The notes under the pieces were generated by a model that worked only from the letters and a program-made list of their open reading frames with translations, was not told the DNA's origin and ran no database searches. This document shows positions 43,106-51,511 of a stretch of 64,000 nucleotides of DNA, piece by piece; position 1 is the first letter of the stretch; every line of letters starts with the position of its first letter. Origin of the DNA: Haloprofundus salilacus. Lineage in GTDB: Archaea; Halobacteriota; Halobacteria; Halobacteriales; Haloferacaceae. Where the stretch lies: the NCBI RefSeq assembly GCF_020150815.1, contig NZ_CP083723.1, forward strand, positions 2,108,001 to 2,172,000, in the 5' to 3' direction. Both the position numbers and the translations under genes were made by a program.

Positions 43106-44602
43106 TCACTCCGACTGGCCCTCCGTGTCGGCGCCGGGGAGCGTGAAGTAGAACGTCGACCCCTCGCCGGGGTCGGACTCGACCCAGATGCGGCCGCCGT
43201 GGTGGGCGAGGATCTTCTGACAGAGCGAGAGGCCGATTCCCGTCCCTTGGTACTCGTCGTTCGAGTGGAGCCGGTTGAAGACCTCGAATATCTGGTCGGC
43301 GTACGCCGGGTCGATGCCGATGCCGTTGTCCGCGACCGAGAACCGCCAGCCCTCGTCGACGCGTTCCGCCGTGACTTCCACGCGTGGCGTATCGTCGCCG
43401 CTGTACTTGATAGCGTTCGAGAGGAGGTTGCTGAACACCTGCTCGAGCTGGTTCGGGTCGCCGACGACCGCCGGAAGCGAGTCGGCGATGATCTCGGCGC
43501 CGCTCTCCTCGATCTTCAACTGGAGGTCGTTCGCGGCGTTCTCGAGGATGACGTCGGTCTCGACCCGTTGGAACGACGACTCCTGCATGTCGATCCGCGA
43601 GTACTCCAGCAGTCCTTCAACCATATCCCGCATGCGGTCGGAGCCTTCGACGGCGAACCCGATGTACTCGTTCGCCTCCTCGTCGAGCTCGTCACCGTAC
43701 TGCAGTTCGAGGAGTTGAAGGTAGCTCGAGATCATCCGCAGCGGCTCCTGGAGGTCGTGGCTGGCGATGTAGGCGAACCGCTTCAGCCGCTCGTTCGACT
43801 CCTCGAGCTCCTCGACTTTCTCGCTCAGTTCCACCTTCGCGTTCGTCCGCTCCACGAGCGTGCGGAGCATCCGGTCGGCCTCCCGGTTCGGCTGGTCGGG
43901 TTCGAAGAACTCGCTCGGCGGCGTGTAGTAGAAGTTGTGACAGACGGTGTTCTGGTAGATGAGATGCGGGTGCGTGCGGATGATGTCGCAGATGACGTCC
44001 GACGGCACTGCGTTCAGATCGTACTGACAGAGCGCGGTGGCGGGCTCCTCGTCGAAGAGAGTGTTCACCTTGCTCTCGTACTCCATAAACTTCGAGATCG
44101 TCGTGTCGTTGTGGAGAATCCACGACGTTTCGGCGGTCACGCGCAGGGCCGTGTACTCCGCGGTCGTCTCCTCGATGAAGGAGGCGTAGAAATCGATCAT
44201 GTCGTCGGGGTCGAACGACCCGGTCCGGAGGTACGTCTCGCCGATCGTGTAGAACTCCAGAGCGCCGGATTCGAGGGCCGCCTCGACGTCGATATCGTAG
44301 TCGCGCATCGCCTCGACGACTGTCTCCGTCGAGACCTCGTCGACGACGTAGATGCACCGTTCGTCCTGTTCGAGACCCTGGCGGATGAACGGCACCGTCA
44401 CGGAGAGCTGGTCGTCAAGACTCTCGTAGAAGAGCGCGATGTGTTCGTTGAGCGCCTGTCCGTCGAGCGGTTCGACGGGGCCGCGGAACTCGGGGCTTGA
44501 CCGCAGCGCGTCGAGTCCGTTCACCAACCCGAACGACTCGGGGCGGGAGTCCTCATCCGGAATCGAACTCGACCACTCGCCGGTGTTCGCCTCGTTACTC
44601 AT
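43106..44602 (-). CDS. MEDS-domain histidine kinase
   Basis: A 498-residue soluble kinase. Residues about 45-225 form a MEDS (DcmR-type) sensor domain (HIALFYESLDDQ; FIRQGLEQDERCIYVV). A coiled linker follows (about 240-272), then HisKA with the phosphorylated His282 (IASHDLQEPLRM) and a HATPase domain (LLSNAIKYS; DNGIGID; GTGIGLSLCQ). MEDS domains are linked to sensing of methanogen/methylotroph-type or hydrocarbon signals; the ligand is unknown. ATG 44602 is chosen, as the open frame upstream runs through the promoter region and the divergent gene. It is paired with the response regulator downstream. Confidence 0.92.
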   Translation of the reverse strand: MSNEANTGEWSSSIPDEDSRPESFGLVNGLDALRSSPEFRGPVEPLDGQALNEHIALFYESLDDQLSVTVPFIRQGLEQDERCIYVVDEVSTETVVEAMRDYDIDVEAALESGALEFYTIGETYLRTGSFDPDDMIDFYASFIEETTAEYTALRVTAETSWILHNDTTISKFMEYESKVNTLFDEEPATALCQYDLNAVPSDVICDIIRTHPHLIYQNTVCHNFYYTPPSEFFEPDQPNREADRMLRTLVERTNAKVELSEKVEELEESNERLKRFAYIASHDLQEPLRMISSYLQLLELQYGDELDEEANEYIGFAVEGSDRMRDMVEGLLEYSRIDMQESSFQRVETDVILENAANDLQLKIEESGAEIIADSLPAVVGDPNQLEQVFSNLLSNAIKYSGDDTPRVEVTAERVDEGWRFSVADNGIGIDPAYADQIFEVFNRLHSNDEYQGTGIGLSLCQKILAHHGGRIWVESDPGEGSTFYFTLPGADTEGQSE

Positions 44603-44699
44603 TGATTCATCCAATCGCAGCACCCCTATTAATTCACCGGTAGTGTACGTCGGTTCGCCGACGAGCCCCGATGTCGTTTTCACCCTCCAACCCTGATCC

Positions 44700-45434
44700 G
44701 TGCTCGTGCAATCGCTCGAAGCAGAACTCGAACGCGCGACCGACCTCGACACCGACGAGTTAGCCGACGCTATCGAGTCGATCGGCTTCGAGTGCACGCG
44801 CTGCGGAGCCTGTTGTAAAGGGTACACCGCCGAGGACGGCGACGAGGAACCGCACACGGCGACCGTGTTTCCCGACGAAATTCGGGAGCTCAACGCGAAG
44901 ACCCCGAAAGAGTACGACCACCGAAGCGACGATGTCACTTCGAGCCCCCGCTCGGTCCCCTCGCGGGAATGGCGCGACGTCGCCCGGCCGATGCCGTACG
45001 GACTCGCCCAGAGCGAAGACGGCGACGCGGAGGGCGAAACGTTCGAGTGGGCGCTACAGACCGACGCCTGCGGCGACTGCACGTTCTACGAGGAAGACGA
45101 GAACGGCACGGGCGCGTGTTCAGTCCACGAGAACCGCCCGATCATCTGTCGGACGTATCCGTTCTCCGTCGACCTCGGCGGGACGACCCAGCCGATGGGC
45201 GAGGCCGTCGACGGCGAGGGGATGGTCCGCGCCCACGAGTGCGAAGGGCTCGGCCGCGACATCGCTCGCGAGGACGCCGAGGAACTCGCAGCGGCGCTCA
45301 AGGCGCGCGCCGTCCGGGAACTCGAGGAGGCGATAGGCGTTCGAGACAACTATGCGCCGACGGAGCGAGCGTCTGGCGAGGTCGTCGTCCACGACTCCGA
45401 AGGGGCGAAACGACCGGACGGGACGCCGCGCTGA
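44700..45434 (+). CDS. YkgJ family cysteine-cluster protein
   Basis: A 244-residue protein with the eight-cysteine YkgJ cluster. It includes ECTRCGACCKGY (about 31-42), ACGDCTFYE, a CSVHENRPIICRTYPF segment near 140-155, and AHECEGLG. The cluster is thought to bind zinc or iron; several YkgJ proteins accompany metal or iron-sulfur handling. It starts with a GTG at 44700. The C-terminal 40 residues are helical and acidic. It is divergent from the kinase. Confidence 0.88.
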   Translation: MLVQSLEAELERATDLDTDELADAIESIGFECTRCGACCKGYTAEDGDEEPHTATVFPDEIRELNAKTPKEYDHRSDDVTSSPRSVPSREWRDVARPMPYGLAQSEDGDAEGETFEWALQTDACGDCTFYEEDENGTGACSVHENRPIICRTYPFSVDLGGTTQPMGEAVDGEGMVRAHECEGLGRDIAREDAEELAAALKARAVRELEEAIGVRDNYAPTERASGEVVVHDSEGAKRPDGTPR

Positions 45435-45492
45435 ACCGGCCGCTCAGAGGCGCTCGCGTATCAGGAGTCGGAACAGTGTTGGCGGCGGTACA

Positions 45493-45500
45493 TCTTTAAC
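45493..45500 (+). promoter_or_regulatory. TATA box of the TRAM gene
   Basis: TCTTTAAC, centred about 24-25 nt before the GTG at 45521. The spacing favours a leaderless GTG start over the TTG at 45536, which would otherwise give the family's usual MEISDKLLC start. Confidence 0.5.
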
Positions 45501-45520
45501 GACGGACACCGACCCACACG

Positions 45521-45940
45521 GTGGAGGCCTCTCCCTTGGAAATCTCAGATAAACTCCTGTGTCTGTTCAGCGCGGAAGTGCGCAGCGACGGCGACTCTTA
45601 CACGGTCGAAATCCCGCGTCGGGAGGTCGAAACCGGATCTATCGAGGCGGGCGAGACGTACCGCGTCGCGCTCATCTCCCGCGAGGCGAACTCCGGCGCG
45701 TCGACCGGAGAGTCGGCGTCGGCGACCGACGCCGACGAACCGCAACCGCCGGTCGAAATCGGCGAACTGCGTTACGTCGAAATCGAAGATATCGGCAAGC
45801 AGGGCGACGGCATCGCCCGCGTCGAGCGCGGCTACGTCATCATCGTCCCGGACGCGGACGTCGGTGAACGGGTGAAGATAGAGATCACTGAAGTGAAATC
45901 GAACTTCGCCGTCGGCGAAGTCATCGAAGACGAGTTCTGA
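45521..45940 (+). CDS. TRAM domain protein
   Basis: A 139-residue protein ending in a TRAM domain (about 75-139: EIGELRYVEIEDIGKQGDGI; KSNFAVGEVIEDEF). TRAM is an RNA-binding OB-fold used by tRNA-modifying enzymes and, stand-alone in archaea, by small RNA chaperone-like proteins. The N-terminal 60 residues (LLCLFSAEVRSDGDSYTVEI) form a second beta-rich part, then a short Ala/Ser/Glu linker. The start is GTG 45521 from the TATA spacing; TTG 45536 is the alternative. An RNA chaperone role is inferred from the family. Confidence 0.88.
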   Translation: MEASPLEISDKLLCLFSAEVRSDGDSYTVEIPRREVETGSIEAGETYRVALISREANSGASTGESASATDADEPQPPVEIGELRYVEIEDIGKQGDGIARVERGYVIIVPDADVGERVKIEITEVKSNFAVGEVIEDEF

Positions 45941-45969
45941 TCCGTCGGGCGCTCCCGATACGGGAGTCG

Positions 45970-46677
45970 CTACACGACTTCCGCGTTCCAGTACGACACC
46001 GACGCGAGCTTCTCGCCGAGCGCATTGTTTCGAATTGTCTCGTCTAACTCCCGGAGTTCTCCGGCGATACCGTTGGGGATCTTCCGGTAGAGACCGTACG
46101 GGAGGATGAAGTCGTGCGACTCGTCGGCCAAGCGGAGACCCGCGCCTTCGAGTAGGCGCTCGACGTCCTCGCGCGAGTAGAGGTGCGACCCCATCGGCAA
46201 CAGCCAGTTGTAGACGACGCGCGTGCTGAAACTGTTGAACGTGTCGAAAAACACCTGTTCTTTGGAGACGCGACACATTTCCGCGAGGAACTTCGCGGGG
46301 GTGTCCGCGAGGTGGAAAAATCGCATCGCCATTACGGCGTCGAAATGGTCGTCGGGAAACGGCAGTCGGGCGGCGTCGCCGCGGATGAACTCGATGCGGT
46401 CGCCGACGCCCGCGCTCCGCGCTTTCTGTCGGCCCTGCGCCATCATCGCCGCCGAGATGTCGAGTCCGACGACGTTGGCTCCGCGTTCGGCGAGCGCGAC
46501 GGTGAAACGACCGGTTCCGCACGCGATTTCGAGCACGTTCTTCTCTTCGACCGGTCCGAGCGCCGACAGCACCGCCTTCTTCTCGCGGCGGTCGATGAGT
46601 CTCCCGCCCTTCGAGAACCGCTTCGAGTCGTACTCGCGGGCTACGTCGTCGGCCTGGTACCACTCCTGTCCTTTCAC
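45970..46677 (-). CDS. Class I SAM-dependent methyltransferase
   Basis: A 235-residue methyltransferase. The SAM-binding motif I is VLEIACGTGRF (about 49-59), followed by VVGLDISAAMM, IRGDAARLPFPDDHFDAV and the typical FFHLAD segment. Substrate unknown; related proteins methylate small molecules (quinone or lipid precursors). The start is a GTG at 46677 (KGQEWYQADD), which fits family alignment better than the in-frame GTG ten codons upstream. It is divergent from the small zinc protein gene. Confidence 0.87.
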   Translation of the reverse strand: MKGQEWYQADDVAREYDSKRFSKGGRLIDRREKKAVLSALGPVEEKNVLEIACGTGRFTVALAERGANVVGLDISAAMMAQGRQKARSAGVGDRIEFIRGDAARLPFPDDHFDAVMAMRFFHLADTPAKFLAEMCRVSKEQVFFDTFNSFSTRVVYNWLLPMGSHLYSREDVERLLEGAGLRLADESHDFILPYGLYRKIPNGIAGELRELDETIRNNALGEKLASVSYWNAEVV

Positions 46678-46775
46678 GCTACTTCCGACTGCACACCGAA
46701 ACACCAAAACCGTACTGGATGACAGGTCGGAATCCGCGAACTGTGCCTTATGCTCGCACGCGACATAGATCCGGT

Positions 46776-46937
46776 ATGGCCACCTGTAGACACTGCCACG
46801 CCGACAATCCGCCCGAGGAGTTGGTTCGTCACGAGCTCCCGGGGCTGACGCTGGTGCACTGTCCGAACTGCGAGGCGTTCATGGGTCGCTACCGGCGACA
46901 CGGCGATGCGCCGCGGACCGACCACTTCCGCGGCTGA
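46776..46937 (+). CDS. Small zinc-ribbon protein, 53 aa
   Basis: A short protein starting MATCRHCHADNPPEELVRHE with two CxxC pairs (C4/C7 and C29/C32) that should bind one zinc ion, followed by a basic-acidic tail. It is one of the CxxC mini-proteins common in haloarchaea; function unknown. The ATG at 46776 is chosen; the frame upstream to 46719 overlaps the promoter region of the methyltransferase. Confidence 0.75.
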   Translation: MATCRHCHADNPPEELVRHELPGLTLVHCPNCEAFMGRYRRHGDAPRTDHFRG

Positions 46938-46952
46938 ACGTCGACGACCGGC

Positions 46953-47345
46953 TCAGCCGCTGGTGACGACGTGGTCGACGGGGATGCGCACGATGACGCG
47001 CGGGCCGGACTCGTCGCCGAGGTGGGGGTACTCGTCGACGTCCATATACTTCTTCGCGAGTTTGTTGATGTGGTCGACGGCCCCTTCTTCGGTGAGCGTC
47101 GCCTCCCCGCGCACCGAGATGTAGCGGTACGGGTCCTCGGGATCGAGCACCGAGACGCTCACGTTCGGGTTCTGTTTGATGTTCTTCTCCTTACGACGAC
47201 CGCGGGCGGTGTTTATCAGGATCGCCTCTCTGTCGTCGTGGTCGACCCAGACCGGCGTCACCTGCGGCGTTCCGTCGGGCAGTATCGTGGCGACGTGGGC
47301 GAACGACTCCTTCTCCAGAATGTCGACGTGCGACGATGGAATCAC
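46953..47345 (-). CDS. PPOX-class (F420/FMN-dependent) oxidoreductase
   Basis: A 130-residue pyridoxamine-phosphate-oxidase-fold protein. The motif SFAHVATILPDGTPQVTPVW (about 14-33) is followed by RRKEKNIKQNPNVSVSVLDP and RYISVRGEATL, typical of TIGR03618-like F420-dependent reductases. It probably reduces a small substrate with F420H2 or FMN. The start is GTG 47345 (VIPSSHVDIL), with a TATA-like GTTTTGAC box on the minus strand 26 nt upstream. The open frame further upstream crosses the AT-rich divergent region and is rejected. Confidence 0.85.
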   Translation of the reverse strand: MIPSSHVDILEKESFAHVATILPDGTPQVTPVWVDHDDREAILINTARGRRKEKNIKQNPNVSVSVLDPEDPYRYISVRGEATLTEEGAVDHINKLAKKYMDVDEYPHLGDESGPRVIVRIPVDHVVTSG

Positions 47346-47483
47346 GCTCGAACCATCGGCGTGTGGCGTCAAAACCCTTCTCAAAGGGGTGACATATATA
47401 TTGATATTAGGAACTAATACTGTCTGGATACGTATGCCGCATATGTAGCCAAGCTTTACCACGGACCGAGGGAAGAAGTCGGT
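47346..47483. promoter_or_regulatory. AT-rich divergent promoter region with palindromes
   Basis: It serves the leftward PPOX gene (GTTTTGAC on the minus strand, 47368-47375) and the rightward HTH gene (CTTTACC, 47454-47460, centred 27 nt before its ATG). Between them lies an AT-rich core with TATTAG-GAA-CTAATA (47405-47419), ATACGTAT (47428-47435) and CATATG palindromes. These may be binding sites for the adjacent HTH protein. Confidence 0.5.
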
Positions 47484-47756
47484 ATGAGCACCACGACCGC
47501 AGAGACCAACCAGCAAGACCGCCTCTCGAACACCGAATTTCGCGACCGCCTTCGTGAACTTCCGCCGAGCGCTAAACTCGTCGCCAAGGTTCTGGAGGGT
47601 GACGCGCCACTGTCGCAGGGGCAACTCGCCGAGGAATCGCTGCTCCCCGACCGGACCGTCCGCTACGCGCTGAACCGCCTCGAAGAGTCCGACCTCGTGG
47701 GGTCGCGCTACAGCTTCAAGGACGCTCGCAAGCAGGTGTACTTCCTCAACACGTAA
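47484..47756 (+). CDS. Winged-helix (MarR/TrmB-like) transcription regulator
   Basis: A 90-residue protein that is essentially a winged helix-turn-helix domain. The recognition helix lies around LLPDRTVRYALNRLEESDLV, with the wing SRYSFKDARKQVYFL. There is no ligand domain. It is leaderless with its TATA box 27 nt upstream. Its palindrome-rich upstream region, shared with the redox gene, suggests that it controls itself and that gene (inference). Confidence 0.85.
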   Translation: MSTTTAETNQQDRLSNTEFRDRLRELPPSAKLVAKVLEGDAPLSQGQLAEESLLPDRTVRYALNRLEESDLVGSRYSFKDARKQVYFLNT

Positions 47757-48018
47757 GCGACCGACAGCGACCGACTACCCCGAACAGTTCTCCGCCGACG
47801 TGACTCCGCCGACGTAACTCTGCCCAGGGGCGTCACACGTTCTCCGCTCCCGACCATATCGGCTCCGACCGTCCTCGAACACCGTCGTTGACGAGCGCCG
47901 TATCGACGTACGCTGTCGCCGATATCTATCGGCCACGTCACGCGTTCAGACGAGAACGCGCTCGTCCGACTTCTTGCGTGGCAGTGACTGACATCTCTCG
48001 CAGTTGGATGGTAACGAA
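47757..48018. other. Non-coding stretch between HTH and GT2 genes
   Basis: About 260 bases with no convincing gene. It contains a short tandem repeat (TCCGCCGACGTGAC followed by a near copy, TCCGCCGACGTAAC, around 47796-47823) and otherwise unremarkable GC-rich sequence. Confidence 0.4.
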
Positions 48019-48026
48019 ATTTAAGT
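48019..48026 (+). promoter_or_regulatory. TATA box of the GT2 gene
   Basis: ATTTAAGT, centred 27 nt before the ATG at 48049; it fits a leaderless transcript. Confidence 0.6.
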
Positions 48027-48048
48027 ACTTCGTCGCATACTGAGGGGT

Positions 48049-48957
48049 ATGGAACTCTCGGTCGTCGTCCCGACGCTCAACAGTCGGGACCAACTCGCCG
48101 CCAGCCTCGACGCGCTGGCGGCGGCCGCGCCGGACGCAGAGGTGATCGTCGTCAACGGTCCCTCGGCGGACGGGACGACCGGGATGGTCCGCGACCGAGA
48201 CGACGTGGACGTGCTCGTCGAAGTGTCGGCGCGGACGCTGAACGTCGCCCGCAACGCGGGCATCGAAGTCGCCTCCGGCGACGCCGTCGCCTTCGTCGGT
48301 CAAGACCTGCTCGTCGAGGAGACGTGGCGCGACGCCGTCGTCGAGGGACTGGCCGAGGCCGACGCGGTCACCGGCCCGACCCACCGAACGCTACGCGCGG
48401 GAATGACGACCGAGACGCCGGAACACCGTCGAATCCGTGACCGCGAGGTGACGTACTTTAGCGGCGGCAACGTCGCCTTCCGGAGCGAGACGCTGACCAA
48501 ACTGGACGGCTTCGACGAATACCTCGAAACCGGCGGCGCGCGCGACGCGGCCCACCGCCTCGCCGGACTCGGCGGCACCGTCTCGTGGCAGGCCGACGCG
48601 TGCGTCCGCCGCGAGTACGAGACGGAAGCCGACGGCGGGACCGACCGTCGAGACCTCTACTGGAAGTACCGCGCGCTGGCGTACCGCCTCGCGAAGAACT
48701 ACGGTCTCCGCCCAACCACCGTCCGACGAACGATATCGCACGCGGGCAGCGACGCGTACGCCGCCGCCCGCGACGTGGCCCGCGGCGAGGCGACGCCGAC
48801 CGGATGGGTCGGCAACGGCCGAGACGTCGTCGTCGGCATCTCGATGGGTGCGTCCGACGGGTTGGTCGCCCGCGCCCGCGACCGCTCGATCACCCGCAAC
48901 CCCCACGGCGTCTCCAAGCGCGCTGACCGCGCCGTCGCACGATACGACTGGCGGTGA
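48049..48957 (+). CDS. Family 2 glycosyltransferase
   Basis: A 302-residue GT2 enzyme. The opening strand LSVVVPTLNSRDQL (3-16), VIVVNGPSADGT (34-45), NVARNAGIEVASGDAVAFVGQD (64-86, with the VGQD metal-binding turn in place of the usual DxD) and FSGGNVAFRSE are the standard GT-A motifs. It has no membrane segment and is probably cytosolic or peripheral. The donor and acceptor are unknown; protein N-glycosylation or polysaccharide synthesis are the usual haloarchaeal uses. It is a single transcription unit. Confidence 0.88.
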   Translation: MELSVVVPTLNSRDQLAASLDALAAAAPDAEVIVVNGPSADGTTGMVRDRDDVDVLVEVSARTLNVARNAGIEVASGDAVAFVGQDLLVEETWRDAVVEGLAEADAVTGPTHRTLRAGMTTETPEHRRIRDREVTYFSGGNVAFRSETLTKLDGFDEYLETGGARDAAHRLAGLGGTVSWQADACVRREYETEADGGTDRRDLYWKYRALAYRLAKNYGLRPTTVRRTISHAGSDAYAAARDVARGEATPTGWVGNGRDVVVGISMGASDGLVARARDRSITRNPHGVSKRADRAVARYDWR

Positions 48958-49116
48958 GCCGAGTAAAACGAGACGAATCTCGACACGGGTGAAGCGAGTG
49001 TCGGCGGTAAGTCGAGCGAAGCGAGACGAGTTTCGTCGCTCACTGCCCTCGCCTCTCTCGCTGGCTTCACATCATCGCAGCGGAACGTACCGTTTGAAAT
49101 AATACACGGTCGTCTA
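48958..49116. other. Intergenic stretch before the sugar transporter
   Basis: No gene is seen in the 240 bases between the GT2 and MFS genes. The left part is GC-rich, with repeated GAGACGAAT/GAGACGAGT-type segments. The right part, from 49091, becomes distinctly AT-rich and belongs to the transporter promoter. Confidence 0.4.
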
Positions 49117-49197
49117 CTATCTATAATTATTTTCTCAAGTAATTAAGCCAATACGTTTGTAATACTGTGTTTGTAATATGTAACACTGATAGATAGC
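49117..49197 (+). promoter_or_regulatory. AT-rich transporter promoter with direct repeats
   Basis: Two adjacent 14-bp direct repeats, GTTTGTAATACTGT (49155-49168) and GTTTGTAATATGTA (49169-49182), sit just before the MFS start. The second overlaps the expected TATA position. CTATCTA (49117-49123) and its reverse complement TAGATAG (49190-49196) bracket the region. This looks like a regulated promoter. Confidence 0.5.
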
Positions 49198-50643
49198 ATG
49201 AGCGCACGAGCTAGCGACGGGTCGGGATTCGGCGACTACGACCGATTCGTCTACGTGACCGCAGCTCTGGCGGCGTTGAACGGACTCCTGTTCGGCTTCG
49301 ATACAGGCATCATCTCCGGGGCGTTTCTCTACATCGAGCGCTCGTTCCAGATGACGACGCTGTTCGGGGTACGGCTCGGGACGGCGTGGGTCGAGGGACT
49401 GGTCGTGAGCGGGGCGCTCGTCGGTGCCGTCGCGGGCGCGGCCGTCGGCGGTCGCCTCGCGGACCGAATCGGCCGCCGTCGACTCATCCTCGTCGGAGCG
49501 GTGGTGTTCTTCGTCGGGTCGCTCCTGATGGCCGTCGCACCGACGGTCGAGATACTGGTCATCGGGCGTATCATCGACGGCCTCGCCATCGGCTTCGCCT
49601 CGATGGTCGGGCCGCTGTACATCTCCGAGATATCCCCGCCGAAGATTCGCGGGTCGCTCGTCTCGCTGAACCAGTTGGCGGTGACCAGCGGCATCCTCGT
49701 CTCGTACTTCGTCAACTACGCGTTCGCCGACTCCGGGGCGTGGCGCGTCATGCTCGGCGCCGGGATGGTTCCCGCCGTGGTTCTCGGCGTCGGGATGCTG
49801 TTCATGCCCGAGAGTCCCCGGTGGCTCGTCGAACAGGGTAGAGAAGACGACGCCCGAGAGGTGCTGTCGAAGACGCGCGACGAGACGACGGTGTCCGAGG
49901 AGATCGCCGAGATAAAGGAGACCGTCGCCGTCGAGTCCAACAACCTCCGCGAACTGCTCGAACCGTGGGTCCGCCCGATGCTCGTCGTCGGTATCGGACT
50001 CGCGGCGTTCCAGCAGGTGACCGGCATCAACACGGTCATCTACTATGCGCCGACCATCCTCTCGTCGACCGGGTTCGGCGACTCAGCGTCCATCCTCGCG
50101 ACGGTCGGCATCGGCGTCGTCAACGTCGTGATGACCGTCGTCGCTATCTCGCTCATCGACCGGGTCGGCCGTCGACCCCTCCTGCTCGTCGGTCTCGGCG
50201 GGATGTCGCTGACGCTCGTCGTATTGGGCGCGGTGTTCTACCTCCCGGGTCTTTCCGGAATTCTGGGGTGGGTGGCGACGGGGAGCCTGATGCTCTACGT
50301 CGCCTTCTTCGCCATCGGTCTCGGCCCGGTGTTCTGGCTGCTCATCTCCGAAATCTACCCGCTGTCGGTCCGCGGGTCGGCGGCGGGCGTGGCGACGGTC
50401 GTCAACTGGGCAGCGAACCTCGCCGTCGCGCTCACGTTCCTGCAGGTCGTCGAGCTGCTGGGGCAGAGCGGAACGTTCTGGCTCTACGCGGCGCTGAGTC
50501 TCGCCGGACTCGCGTTCTGTTACTTCCTCGTACCGGAGACGAAAGGTCGTTCGCTGGAGGAGATCGAGGCCGACTTCCGCGAGAGCGCGGTCGGCAGCAA
50601 CGCGGTGACCACGACCGGCGACGGGACGCCCGAGGACGACTGA
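49198..50643 (+). CDS. MFS sugar porter (sugar:H+ symporter family)
   Basis: A 481-residue, 12-helix major facilitator of the sugar porter family. Signatures are present in order: GFDTGIISGAF in helix 1, GGRLADRIGRRR after helix 2, PESPRWLVEQGR before the central loop, QQVTGINTVIYYAPTI in helix 7, DRVGRRPLLL and PETKGRSLEEIE at the end. It imports a monosaccharide such as glucose, galactose or xylose; the sugar is not evident. The AT-rich, repeat-bearing promoter suggests substrate-responsive control. No catabolic genes accompany it. Confidence 0.92.
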   Translation: MSARASDGSGFGDYDRFVYVTAALAALNGLLFGFDTGIISGAFLYIERSFQMTTLFGVRLGTAWVEGLVVSGALVGAVAGAAVGGRLADRIGRRRLILVGAVVFFVGSLLMAVAPTVEILVIGRIIDGLAIGFASMVGPLYISEISPPKIRGSLVSLNQLAVTSGILVSYFVNYAFADSGAWRVMLGAGMVPAVVLGVGMLFMPESPRWLVEQGREDDAREVLSKTRDETTVSEEIAEIKETVAVESNNLRELLEPWVRPMLVVGIGLAAFQQVTGINTVIYYAPTILSSTGFGDSASILATVGIGVVNVVMTVVAISLIDRVGRRPLLLVGLGGMSLTLVVLGAVFYLPGLSGILGWVATGSLMLYVAFFAIGLGPVFWLLISEIYPLSVRGSAAGVATVVNWAANLAVALTFLQVVELLGQSGTFWLYAALSLAGLAFCYFLVPETKGRSLEEIEADFRESAVGSNAVTTTGDGTPEDD

Positions 50644-50683
50644 CGGCGTCGGTCGAGACGCCGCCGCCCCCGCACTCTGAGCG

Positions 50684-51511
50684 TCACTCTCCGCCGGGTG
50701 CGAGCGACGGAACGACGCGGGCGGGATTCTTCGAGAACGCGCGGATCATCGCGTCCTCGGAGACGTCGAGCGTCAGCAGTTCCATGACCGCGACGTTCGG
50801 GTGGACCGTCGGCGCGCCGCTGCCGAACAGAATCCGGTCGGGGTGTTCGAGCAGTCCGCGTTCGAGCAGCGAGCGGTATCGGACGGCGCTGGTGTCGAGA
50901 TACAGTTGGTCGTAGTCGTCCAGGAGTTCGAGCGCCGCTTCCATCCGAGCGAAGTCGAGCGGAAAGCCGCCGAAACTCGTCAGCACGACGGGAAACGACC
51001 GCCGGAGAACCGTCTCGGCGGCTGTCGACGGCGCGAACGCCGCGGAACCGTGGACGAGCACCGGCAATCCCACGTCGTCGAGCACGTCGAGCACGTCCTC
51101 GTCGGGGAGTCCGTCCGTCGACGGGTCGAGGACGAACCCGTGGAATCGGTCGTCGTAGCTGTACTGTTCGACGTCGCCCGGCGAACTGTGGTGGTCCCGA
51201 CGCGACGCCGCGAGGTTGCGGAGTTTCGCCCCCGTCGTCGGCGTCGGGTCGCGCGGCCCGTTGAGGCGGGCGAACGCCGAGAACGGGCGGTCGACGCTCA
51301 GTCGCGCGACGGCGTTGTTCGCCCGGAGGTAGCTCTCGTCGCCGGGGCGGCGTCCCGCGGCCACGACGGCGTGGACGACGCCCGCCTGGTGCATCTCCCG
51401 TTCGAGGCGCTCGGGCGAGACGTCACGTCCGCGCGTCGCGACGTCGCTCGCGTCGGGGTCGAGACGCGTGTGTACGTCGACGACGCGAAATCCGTGCTCC
51501 AGTTCCAGCAT
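50684..51511 (-). CDS. Amidohydrolase-fold protein with altered metal site
   Basis: A 275-residue protein of the amidohydrolase-2 (TIM barrel) family. The expected DxHxH motif reads DVHTR (D12, H14, R16), so the second histidine is arginine. The next histidine survives in VLVHGS (H154). Where relatives have a barrel histidine and the final catalytic Asp, this protein has LTSFGGF (S179) and FGSGAP (G232). A catalytic metal site seems lost, so it may be a binding protein or a diverged enzyme. Convergent with the MFS gene. Confidence 0.75.
   Translation of the reverse strand: MLELEHGFRVVDVHTRLDPDASDVATRGRDVSPERLEREMHQAGVVHAVVAAGRRPGDESYLRANNAVARLSVDRPFSAFARLNGPRDPTPTTGAKLRNLAASRRDHHSSPGDVEQYSYDDRFHGFVLDPSTDGLPDEDVLDVLDDVGLPVLVHGSAAFAPSTAAETVLRRSFPVVLTSFGGFPLDFARMEAALELLDDYDQLYLDTSAVRYRSLLERGLLEHPDRILFGSGAPTVHPNVAVMELLTLDVSEDAMIRAFSKNPARVVPSLAPGGE

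Noticed and set aside
43040-44500. 486-codon frame opposite the histidine kinase
   Set aside because: Shadow of the kinase coding strand; the kinase has all H, N, G1 and G2 boxes in frame.
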